Assembly: GCA_963664465.2 (NCBI GenBank) | Contig: CAXXSU010000006.1 | Location: 124,001 to 188,000 of the forward strand | Direction: 5' to 3' | Length of the DNA stretch: 64,000 nucleotides | DNA from: CAVOAK01 sp963664465 | GTDB taxonomy: Bacteria > Pseudomonadota > Alphaproteobacteria > UBA8366 > CAVOAK01 | Shown here: positions 56,918-64,000 of the stretch, piece by piece | How positions within the stretch are numbered: the stretch's first letter is position 1 | How the letters are laid out: every line of letters starts with the position of its first letter | Notes under the pieces: generated by a model | Told to the model about the DNA's origin: nothing | The model's database searches: none | What the model saw: only the letters and a program-made list of their open reading frames with translations | Translations under genes and position numbers: made by a program

Positions 56918-58834
56918 ATGACACTCAACATCCAGACATTTAGTAACGTCGATGGGGGGGCGGTATTCTTTAAGGCAGCCGGCCATCCACTTGCGATGGG
57001 TAAGGCCCAGGCCCTCATCGCACGACTTGAACGATCCGGTCCCGTCGCAATCTACGATCCGTTCGCGCAAGCGGCCAGTTTTGCTGAGTTTTACGATCTG
57101 GGCGAGATCGATATTGGCCATGTCTACGTCCAGGATCTCGGGCAGCTTGACGCCACGATCCTTGGCTGCCGCACCGAACCGGTAACCGACCTCGCCGCCA
57201 CCAAAGCGAAAACCGTCTTTGTCACGGCCTTCGATTCAGAGTCGCCGATCGCTCAGATCAAACATCTCTTGCCAAACGGCGTGGATGTCGTGAGCCTCGA
57301 CGAGATCCGCATCGACGACGCGTTGATAGCGCGGCCGCGTCCATACCTGCAGGCGCTGAACTTTGCCACCAACTTGGCCTTTTTCCGTGACAATGACGGC
57401 TATCATACCCGCCTTACGACCGCGAATTACTGGTCGGGCTATGGTGCTCAAAAGACAAAAATCTGGTTTTGCCTGTTCGGCGAAGACGGATCGGTTCTCG
57501 CACAGTGGCAAGAGGACCTCGCCGATGCCGTGGTTCCCATCATTGTCGACAGCGCGGAGACACGCAGGCGTTTTGATTTGGAGCCATTTATCGGGCAGCT
57601 CTTCATTCACGTAATCGCCGGCGTAGGCCACGATATCGTCAAGTACGCCCTGGATACTTATGGCGACGATGACACCATGTTCTCGTGCACCCATGATGCC
57701 AATGCGTGGCCCGCCGAACGCTACGCAGGACTTCCAGCGCCGGCTCAGGACGAGCGGGTCGTACTCTGGGTTCAAAACAGCCACCCCTGCCCCATTCCAC
57801 GCGGCGGCATTGGCCTGAACCGCATGGGTCGGGACGAGGTTGTGCCCTTGGATCGGGAAATCGCACCCTTCGCAACTCACGCGCTGGACGTTGCAACACT
57901 GCTTCCGGACGTACGCTGGCCCGAGCAGATAGAGATTCGTGCCGGCAAGCACTTCGTGCGGCCGCGCTACGAAGTGGAAAGTGCCGCCGGCCGCATCCGC
58001 ATCGCCCATCCCAATGTCGAGCGGATCGACCTTGAACCGGATCCGCATATCGCGGAACTCTCCAATCTGATGGGAAAGAGCTACTTGCTACCGGCGCCGA
58101 TCCTTCCGATAAAGCGCTTCCGCAGCACGGCGCTGCCGACGCCGATGTCGACGGCGCAGACCAACCTGCCGGTGGCCGTTGTGCTCTACGATGCGTCGGG
58201 CCAGGAAGCGGCTCGCCAGCCTCTTGGATGCTTGCCACGCGACCACGCAACCTTATTCGAAGTCGACGACATGTTGGACGGCGCCGCCAACGGCACTCTT
58301 GCGAGCGGCTATGGCCACATGGAACTGATTTATGATTTCCAGGACGGCGGGGACGCCGACGGTTGGCTGCATGGCCTCTTCCGCTACGAAGACAGGGTGA
58401 ACGGGCATGCCGCGGAGACCAGTTTCGGCGCGCACATCTTCAACACCGTACTGACCTATCGAAACGAGCCGCAGTCTTACGGCGGTCGCGCGCCAGGCCT
58501 TTCAACACGTCTGTTCCTGCGTCTTGGTCTCGCGCCTGCCGACACCATGTGCCAATTGATCTATCCAGTCTCCACGTCATGGCACGCACAGTCTTCAACC
58601 GAACTCTTGCTTTACAACCAGCAGGGCGACGAGGTTGCGCGAACGTCGATCGCGATTCCCTGCGGCGGTTCGCTGTTGTGGCACTACTCCGAAACTTTTG
58701 ACGAAGCAGCTCGGAAGGCCGCGGGCAAGCACGCCTATCTGATCGTCCGTGACGCTACCTGCCGGCTGTTTGGCTACCACGGACTAACCCACGGCGACTC
58801 CGCTTTCAGTCTCGATCATATGTTCGGATTCTAG
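56918..58834 (+). CDS. Large protein of unknown function with repeated beta-rich segments
   Basis: A 638-residue protein that I do not recognise. There is no signal peptide and no strong membrane segment. Four loosely similar segments recur, each a hydrophobic strand, a D-G or Q-G turn, a charged strand and then a P...D/E-x-x-L end: near 182 (WFCLFGEDGSVLAQW), 281 (VVLWVQNSHPCPI), 421 (VVLYDASGQEAARQPL) and 563 (ELLLYNQQGDEVARTS). This suggests tandem beta-sandwich domains. The N-terminal 150 residues look like an alpha/beta domain (TKAKTVFVTAFDSES). It lies 30 bp after the 2OG oxygenase, and a functional link is inferred only from operon context. Confidence 0.75.
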   Translation: MTLNIQTFSNVDGGAVFFKAAGHPLAMGKAQALIARLERSGPVAIYDPFAQAASFAEFYDLGEIDIGHVYVQDLGQLDATILGCRTEPVTDLAATKAKTVFVTAFDSESPIAQIKHLLPNGVDVVSLDEIRIDDALIARPRPYLQALNFATNLAFFRDNDGYHTRLTTANYWSGYGAQKTKIWFCLFGEDGSVLAQWQEDLADAVVPIIVDSAETRRRFDLEPFIGQLFIHVIAGVGHDIVKYALDTYGDDDTMFSCTHDANAWPAERYAGLPAPAQDERVVLWVQNSHPCPIPRGGIGLNRMGRDEVVPLDREIAPFATHALDVATLLPDVRWPEQIEIRAGKHFVRPRYEVESAAGRIRIAHPNVERIDLEPDPHIAELSNLMGKSYLLPAPILPIKRFRSTALPTPMSTAQTNLPVAVVLYDASGQEAARQPLGCLPRDHATLFEVDDMLDGAANGTLASGYGHMELIYDFQDGGDADGWLHGLFRYEDRVNGHAAETSFGAHIFNTVLTYRNEPQSYGGRAPGLSTRLFLRLGLAPADTMCQLIYPVSTSWHAQSSTELLLYNQQGDEVARTSIAIPCGGSLLWHYSETFDEAARKAAGKHAYLIVRDATCRLFGYHGLTHGDSAFSLDHMFGF

Positions 58835-58953
58835 CTGCGCCAGCAAGTTCACAAAGCTGAGGTGAGCAAGAAGGCGTTGTGTGCAGCGGACTTCGAGCAA
58901 AACAACGTGTAATGTGCCGCGCGCACACCGCCGCATGTTGCGAGCCGCAGAAT

Positions 58954-59844
58954 ATGGACTGGGACAAGCTCAGAATTTTTCACACCGTCGCCGAAGCTGG
59001 CAGTTTTACGCATGCCGGCGAGAGGCTCAATCTCAGCCAGTCGGCAGTTAGTCGCCAGATCAGCTCGCTTGAGGAAAGTCTCGATCAGCTGCTATTTCAT
59101 CGCCATGCGCGGGGTCTTATCCTGACCGAGCAGGGCGAATTGCTGCACCGCACGGTTCGGCGTGTGTATCAAGAGCTTGTCATGGCTGAATCGAGGCTTT
59201 CGGACAGCCGTGAACGGCCCTCCGGCCCCCTCAAGATCTCGACCACCGTGGCGTTCGGTTCGAGCTGGCTGACGCCGCGCATCAAGGAGTTCATCGAGCT
59301 ATATCCCGATATCGAAGTCAGCCTGCTGCTGACCGATAGCGAGGTCGATCTTTCGATGCGAGAGGCTGACATCGCCATCCGGATGGAACGACCACGGCAA
59401 CCCGATTTGATTCAGCGGCGGCTGGTCACACTTGGGACGCATATCTATGCCTCACCTAGCTATCTGCAGCGACACGGTGTGCCGCAGAAGGTCGAGGACA
59501 TCGATCATCATCGGATTATCGTTTACGGGTTCGATACCACTCCGCCGGTCGCGTCGATCAATTGGCTGCTCGATGTTGGTGTGCGGCCCGACAATCGCCG
59601 ACAGCCTGTACTGCGGGTCAATAATCTCTACGGCGTTTACCGTGCCGTCCGGAGTGGGTTGGGGTTGGCCGCCTTGCCCGACTACATGATTCCCGAAGAT
59701 GTCGACATCACGCGGGTCTTGCTGGAGCTGTCGGGTCCATCGATACAGGCATATTTCGTCTATCCGGAGGAATTGCGCAATTCCAAGCGAATTTCGATCT
59801 TTCGCGATTTTCTCCTGCAGATAGTGACTGAGACTCAAGCCTGA
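58954..59844 (+). CDS. LysR-family transcriptional regulator
   Basis: A 296-residue protein from the ATG at 58954 (MDWDKLRIFHTVAEAGSFTH); an upstream extension to 58879 is unlikely. The N-terminal winged helix includes ERLNLSQSAVSRQISSLEES, and the C-terminal effector domain has the two-lobed periplasmic-binding fold (GPLKISTTVAFGSSWLTPRI; YRAVRSGLGLAALPDYMI). The N-terminus closely follows a conserved alphaproteobacterial LysR subgroup. The target is unknown. Confidence 0.92.
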   Translation: MDWDKLRIFHTVAEAGSFTHAGERLNLSQSAVSRQISSLEESLDQLLFHRHARGLILTEQGELLHRTVRRVYQELVMAESRLSDSRERPSGPLKISTTVAFGSSWLTPRIKEFIELYPDIEVSLLLTDSEVDLSMREADIAIRMERPRQPDLIQRRLVTLGTHIYASPSYLQRHGVPQKVEDIDHHRIIVYGFDTTPPVASINWLLDVGVRPDNRRQPVLRVNNLYGVYRAVRSGLGLAALPDYMIPEDVDITRVLLELSGPSIQAYFVYPEELRNSKRISIFRDFLLQIVTETQA

Positions 59845-60043
59845 ATAAGGTCTGCGAGGACTTCCTCCGCCTTGGTTTTTCGCGGACTGGAGGCATATCA
59901 TGCCAAGCTATGCAAAAAACACATAGCGGCATTGAGGAAACCGCCCTTCACGCGCGGTACATGATTTCCTATCTAACAAGAGTACGGTGATTCAGTTCAC
60001 CGGATTCCGGGCGAATGTCCCGGAAGAAGGGTCTTAGAATCCT

Positions 60044-60110
60044 ACGTCTCCCAGACGTGAAGCCTCCCTGTTCAACTTGCCGGGCCCCATTGGGGCCCGG
60101 TATTTTCATT
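60044..60110 (+). ncRNA. Candidate small RNA, suhB/MmgR (alpha-r8) type
   Basis: The order is a short hairpin ACGTC-TCCCA-GACGT (60044-60058), an unpaired pyrimidine segment GAAGCCTCCCTGTTCAACTT, then a strong G+C terminator hairpin and T-rich tail. This order, with an exposed CCTCC anti-ribosome-binding-site sequence between two hairpins, matches my recollection of the alphaproteobacterial suhB/MmgR family. A TAGAAT at 60035-60040 could be its -10 element, but no clear -35 is seen. It may instead be the 3' leader of the LysR transcript. Confidence 0.45.
60080..60106 (+). terminator. Rho-independent terminator
   Basis: A perfect nine-base stem CCGGGCCCC-ATT-GGGGCCCGG (60080-60100) is followed by TATTTTC. 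It ends rightward transcription of the candidate sRNA or lysR before the convergent msrP gene; because the stem is symmetrical it could also affect msrP. Confidence 0.8.
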
Positions 60111-60113
60111 CAC

Positions 60114-61082
60114 CTACATAAACAACTGTTCGCCGGTCATACCCTGGTATAGGCCGGCGACGAATTCGCCGTAGCCATTGTAGAGCTGCGTTGGGATCCG
60201 CTCGTCTGAGTCTATGGCGTGCTCGGTCGCCTGGCTCCAGCGCGGATGCGGCACTTCCGGGTTCACATTGGCCCAAAAGCCATATTCACGGGCCTGCAGC
60301 CGCTCCCAGAAGCTAACCGGCCGTTTGTCGGTAAATGTGAAGCGGACGATCGACTTGATCGACTTGAACCCGTATTTCCAAGGCACGGCAAGACGCAGGG
60401 GAGCCCCCATCTGCTTGGCCACCGGCTTGCCGTATACGCCGGTAACGAGGAAGGCGAGTTCGTTGGTCGCTTCCGCCATCGTCAGACCCTCGATATAGGG
60501 CCAGGGGTACCAGAACTGCTTCAATCCCGGCATCGCGTCGGGCTCGGTCATCGTTTCCATGACGACGTATTTGGCGGAATTCAAGGGTTTCGCATAGTCG
60601 ACAAAACTCTTGAAGGCAAATCCACTCCAGGGGACCGCCATATACCACCGCTCGACGCAGCGATGGCGGTAGAGCCGCTCTTCCAGCGGCATCGCGGCAA
60701 GAAGATCGTCTATGGCGACCTTTCGCTCCTTCTCCACGAGGCCGTCGATTACGACTTCCCACGGCCGGATGGACATCTTTTGCGCTGCTTTGTGGATCTT
60801 CTTATGACTGCCGAACTCGTAGAAATTATTGTAGGTCTTCGCGAGCTTCTCATTGGTGATCGGACGATCCAATTTGTAGCGATCATTGCGTCCGACCGGG
60901 TAGAGCGCGGTAGTCGGATCTTCGCTATCAGTTGCGGCGGCTGCCGCCAAGGGCATGCCTCCTGCGAGTAGCATCGGCCCAACGGCCATGGCCTTGACCA
61001 ACTGACGGCGCTGCAAGAACACGCTTTCGTCGGTCGCCGCCGACTCGGGTAGCTCCCAACCACGCTTGATTTTCGCTAGCAT
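60114..61082 (-). CDS. msrP: Protein-methionine-sulfoxide reductase catalytic subunit MsrP (YedY)
   Basis: A 322-residue molybdoenzyme from the ATG at 61082, preceded by GAGGG; the upstream frame to 61250 is spurious. The N-terminus has a Tat signal (FLQRRQLVKAM, Arg25-Arg26), the molybdenum-ligand Cys142 in LYRHRCVERWYM, and KYGFKSIKSIVRFTFTDKRP near the end. It repairs oxidised methionines of periplasmic proteins with electrons from the haem membrane subunit MsrQ. No msrQ is seen on either side, which is unusual. Confidence 0.93.
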   Translation of the reverse strand: MLAKIKRGWELPESAATDESVFLQRRQLVKAMAVGPMLLAGGMPLAAAAATDSEDPTTALYPVGRNDRYKLDRPITNEKLAKTYNNFYEFGSHKKIHKAAQKMSIRPWEVVIDGLVEKERKVAIDDLLAAMPLEERLYRHRCVERWYMAVPWSGFAFKSFVDYAKPLNSAKYVVMETMTEPDAMPGLKQFWYPWPYIEGLTMAEATNELAFLVTGVYGKPVAKQMGAPLRLAVPWKYGFKSIKSIVRFTFTDKRPVSFWERLQAREYGFWANVNPEVPHPRWSQATEHAIDSDERIPTQLYNGYGEFVAGLYQGMTGEQLFM

Positions 61083-61356
61083 CTCATCCCTCGTCTCATT
61101 TGGAATACGATCGAGTCTTGCCTGCGATCTGACAATTGATGTAGCGCGCGACCCCAACGGTGCCAAATCAATTAAATGTGGGTAATGGGCGGTAAAGCTG
61201 CGTTCGCCAGCTGAGACAGCGATTTGACGACCACGAGGCGACCGAAACATGCATCAATTCACGAAGATCACGGCTCGATCTGCCGCCTGCTACACCCTCA
61301 TGCGTCGACGCTTCGACTGGAGTTTGGCGCGCGGCCGGCAGACAGGCCGCAGTCTT

Positions 61357-63381
61357 CTATTCAGCCGCCTGACGCTGTGCGACGACATCGTCGGCCAGGC
61401 GTCCACTCAACTCCGATAAATGGTCGAATCCCCACTCATATGTGCCCACGCCCTGGGTTACGGACCGCAGTTCAATGATCATGTCGTGCAACTCGGACTG
61501 CGGCACGAAGGCTTCAACCTCATCCCAACTCCGCCAGCCCTCTTTCGCGTCGAAGCCGAGAATCTGGCCGCGCCGTTTGGTAATCAAGCCCTGCGCCTTC
61601 GACGTCGCCGAGTTCGGAACTGAGATCTTGATGCGGCAGATTGGCTCGAGAAGGACCGGGCTGGCTTTCGGTAGACCTTCCCTCATGGCCATGCTCGCCG
61701 CCGTCTTGAACGCCATGTCCGAACTGTCAACGGCATGGAACTGGCCGTCGACGAGCGAGACCGAGATATCGACGATAGGGAATCCCAAAGCACCTTCACT
61801 TAAAAACTCGCGGACACCTGCTTCGACCGAGGGAATGTATTGTCTCGGCACGGCGCCACCGACGATGGAATTATCGAATTTGAAGCCGGCGCCCCGGGCA
61901 ACCGGCTTGATGTCGAGATGCACATCGCCGAATTGACCATGCCCGCCCGACTGTTTCTTGTGACGCGCGTGTTGTTTGACCGGTTTACGGATCGTTTCCT
62001 TGTAGGGAATCTGCGGCTGCCGTGTACTAACGGATACATTGTACAAGCTGCCAAAGCGCTCCGCGGCAACTTGCAGATGAATCTCGCCCTGCCCCCAAAG
62101 CACCATCTCATTGGTGTCTTTGCTATGGTCAACCGAAAGCGATGCGTCCTCGTCAATCAATCGGGATATCGCCGACGACAGCTTCACCTCATCCTCTCGC
62201 TTGTTGGGTTCAATCGCCAGCGAATAGACCGGCTTGAGAGGCTCCGGCCACGCGAGCGCATCGGCTACAACACCATTCGCGCTCAAGACCGCGCCCGTCG
62301 GCACTTCCTCAAGGCGGCCCAGCGCAACTACGTCGCCCGGTTCAGCGGCATCGATCTTATCGAGCGTATGTCCCATCATGCGGAACAACCCACCGACCCT
62401 TTGATCGCCAAAATGCATGCCGTCCTTGACCGCGCCGCGCCAGACGCGCGCTAAGGAGACCTTGCCCGTATGCGGCAAATGGTAGGTCTTGAAAACCTCC
62501 ACCAGCGGCTCGCCCGCCGGCAATTCCAGCCGCGCAATCGAATTTTCAATTTCGGCCACTTCGTGCCGCAACGCCTTAAAAAGCCGCCGAACACCATGGC
62601 AATGCTCGGCAGCGCCCAAGAAGACAGGAACGATCGAATCTTGCTGAAAGTCTTTGGTCAGATGTTGATAAATTTCTTCCTTGGACGGGACGACATCTTC
62701 CAGTAGCTGTTCGAGGAGCGCATCGTCAAAGTCGGCCAGCGATTCGAGCATTGTCTGACGCGCTTCCTGATACCGCGCGCTGTCAGTTTCGGGCAGTGGA
62801 ATGAGATCGGACGCCTCTCCAGGCTTGTAGGTATAGGCCCGTTCGGAGACCAAATCCGCATAGCCGGAAACGCTCTCGCCATCTCGGATTGGCACCTCGC
62901 GCAGGACCAGCGGCCGCGCCGAAACCGATTGCAGGGCGTCCAGTATGTCGCGTACCCGGGCCGAAGCAGTGTCCATCTTGTTAATGAAAATCATGTGCGG
63001 AATCCCCTGCGAATCCAGGAGATGAAGCAACGGCGCCACACCCTGCGCACGCTCGACTTCTGGCTCGCAGACAACCACAGCGACATCAGCCGCCATCAGC
63101 GCCGCGTGCGTATCCTGCATGAATTCGAGCGAACCCGGGCAATCGAGAAAATGCCAACGATCACCAAGATAGTCGCTGCTTGCCGCGGATATTTCGATGC
63201 TCATATTGCGGGCGCGGGCTTCCGTCGACGCATCGGCAACGAGATTGCCGTCGCGCTGCGTGCCGCGCCGTTCAATCGCGCCGCCGACAAAGAGCAGCGA
63301 CTCAAGAAGTGTCGATTTGCCGCTCTGGTACGTTCCGACAAGCGCAGCGCAACGAGGCGCAACCGGCGAGGAGTCAGCCAT
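61357..63381 (-). CDS. Elongation factor G-like GTPase (EF-G paralogue)
   Basis: A 674-residue translational GTPase from the ATG at 63381 behind AAAGGAG. The G1 motif is GTYQSGKST (16-24) instead of the canonical AHxDxGKTT, the G3 motif is DCPGSLEF (80-87), and G4 is NKMD (134-137). EF-G domains II-V follow (GKVSLARVWRGAVKDG; NSIVGGAVPRQYIPSVEAGV; VPQSELHDMIIELRSVTQGV). The unusual P-loop and DCPG mark the alphaproteobacterial EF-G-like group rather than the housekeeping fusA, which normally neighbours rpsG/tuf. Its function, perhaps in recycling or stress, is unknown. Confidence 0.88.
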   Translation of the reverse strand: MADSSPVAPRCAALVGTYQSGKSTLLESLLFVGGAIERRGTQRDGNLVADASTEARARNMSIEISAASSDYLGDRWHFLDCPGSLEFMQDTHAALMAADVAVVVCEPEVERAQGVAPLLHLLDSQGIPHMIFINKMDTASARVRDILDALQSVSARPLVLREVPIRDGESVSGYADLVSERAYTYKPGEASDLIPLPETDSARYQEARQTMLESLADFDDALLEQLLEDVVPSKEEIYQHLTKDFQQDSIVPVFLGAAEHCHGVRRLFKALRHEVAEIENSIARLELPAGEPLVEVFKTYHLPHTGKVSLARVWRGAVKDGMHFGDQRVGGLFRMMGHTLDKIDAAEPGDVVALGRLEEVPTGAVLSANGVVADALAWPEPLKPVYSLAIEPNKREDEVKLSSAISRLIDEDASLSVDHSKDTNEMVLWGQGEIHLQVAAERFGSLYNVSVSTRQPQIPYKETIRKPVKQHARHKKQSGGHGQFGDVHLDIKPVARGAGFKFDNSIVGGAVPRQYIPSVEAGVREFLSEGALGFPIVDISVSLVDGQFHAVDSSDMAFKTAASMAMREGLPKASPVLLEPICRIKISVPNSATSKAQGLITKRRGQILGFDAKEGWRSWDEVEAFVPQSELHDMIIELRSVTQGVGTYEWGFDHLSELSGRLADDVVAQRQAAE

Positions 63382-63531
63382 GACGATGCTCCTTTCGGGG
63401 TTCTGCTCTGTTCGTTTGGTGCGCCCAGATGAAGTTTGAGCACACCCCTCCCATGCTTAGGGGATATGGTTCCAGCGTCGCCAATACGATGCAAGAGAAA
63501 TCAGCCGGGCTTGCCGCCGCTCGTCGACATT

Positions 63532-63589
63532 GAATCCGGCTAGCGCCGGTGACTGCCGCGGAATCCGGCTAGCGCCGGTGACTGCCGCG
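63532..63589. repeat. Perfect 29-bp tandem duplication at the 3' end of the aminotransferase gene
   Basis: The unit starting GAATCCGGCTAGCGCCGGTG occurs at 63532-63560 and 63561-63589. As 29 is not a multiple of three, the second copy is read in another frame and supplies the stop codon (TAG at 63540-63542 on the minus strand). Confidence 0.95.
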
Positions 63590-64000
63590 ACGCCGCACAG
63601 AATTTCTTTGGCGAACGCTTTAATGTGAGCGATGCGCAGAATCGTTGAACGCGCCGGCCAGTCTCCTCCAGCAAGTCAGTTGATGTCGCATAGGAAATGC
63701 GGAAGAAGGGTGACAAGCCGAACGCCGCGCCGTGCACACAAGCCGGACCTTCGAGTTCGAGGAGCGCAGTTACAAAATCCTCGTCATTTTCTATGACCGC
63801 TCCATTCTCAGCTGTTTTGCCGATCGCGCCCTGACAGGACGGATAGACATAGAACGCGCCTTCGGGTGTCGGACAGGTTAGTCCGGTCGCCTGATTGAGC
63901 ATCGAAACGATGAGGTCCCGTCGTTCCTTGAAGACCTTATTATTCGCCGCAACAAACCCGTGGTCGCCTTCGAGCGCAGCGACAGCAGCCCATTGGCTAA
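63540..64000 (-). CDS. Aspartate-type aminotransferase, C-terminal part (5' end beyond window)
   Basis: An open frame enters from the right edge and stops at 63540, covering about 153 codons. It reads WAAVAALEGDHGFVAANN, then KERRDLIVSML, CPTPEGAFYVYPSC and FFRISYATSTDLLEETGRRV, matching the small C-terminal domain of fold-type I aspartate aminotransferases, including the substrate-carboxylate Arg in FRISYA. The usual C-terminus would end soon after RRVQRFC; here about 28 extra residues follow, created partly by a 29-bp tandem duplication. The catalytic lysine lies outside the window. Confidence 0.85.
   Translation of the reverse strand, partial: SQWAAVAALEGDHGFVAANNKVFKERRDLIVSMLNQATGLTCPTPEGAFYVYPSCQGAIGKTAENGAVIENDEDFVTALLELEGPACVHGAAFGLSPFFRISYATSTDLLEETGRRVQRFCASLTLKRSPKKFCAASRQSPALAGFRGSHRR

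Overview
The window looks like a chromosomal segment of an alphaproteobacterium, most likely of Rhodospirillales type. The evidence is moderately high GC, the alphaproteobacterial form of SerC, the dnaG-rpoD and carA-carB-greA housekeeping blocks, rpoH next to rluD, a DUF6476-like small membrane protein, and an ELM1-like (DUF1022) protein. No species call is possible from the sequence alone.

Layout. 1-8,600: catabolic or accessory oxidoreductases. There are three tandem paralogous Rieske oxygenase alpha subunits (the first cut by the window edge), an EamA permease, a RidA protein, a fourth unrelated Rieske oxygenase and an LLM flavin monooxygenase. 8,592-10,955: a YaiI-family protein and an ABC-F ATPase. 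11,093-17,059: a probable 5.9 kb island bounded by a perfect 24-bp direct repeat of the 3' end of a tRNA-Glu gene. It holds an IS1595 element, a TPR-sulfotransferase of lower GC with an IS5/IS427-type element just upstream, an amidase between 52-bp direct repeats, and nine copies of a small GTCCGCTT...AAGCGGAC palindrome. I see no integrase in it.

17,226-29,446: threonine aldolase, DUF6476, rluD, rpoH, then a leftward block serC-serA-FG-GAP protein-purA-pseudokinase-membrane protein, and a GST. 29,678-36,083: sua5, an FAD-linked dehydrogenase, an acyl-CoA dehydrogenase and the folate genes folP-folK and folB. 36,404-41,651: a multicopper oxidase whose 3' end is replaced by the end of an IS1380-family element. 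That element appears to carry a TPR passenger gene, and a second IS1595 copy sits at its far tip. 41,652-54,396: a membrane protein, rpoD, dnaG, a cupin, a second intact IS1380-family element, yqeY, carA, carB and greA. 54,511-64,000: an Lrp regulator, an operon-like trio (ELM1-like, 2OG-Fe(II) oxygenase, 638-aa unknown), a LysR regulator, a candidate small RNA of the suhB/MmgR type, msrP, an EF-G-like GTPase and the C-terminal part of an aspartate-type aminotransferase.

The core genes serve serine and purine synthesis, pyrimidine/arginine precursor synthesis, folate synthesis and transcription/replication. The accessory layer (Rieske enzymes, island, five IS copies) shows repeated recent insertion: every IS except the first IS1380 still has a recognisable target duplication. 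The most novel-looking items are the integrase-less tRNA-Glu island with its private palindrome family, the IS1380 element with a TPR passenger and chimeric oxidase end, the membrane-tethered pseudokinase behind purA, and the 55-59 kb trio of uncharacterised genes.
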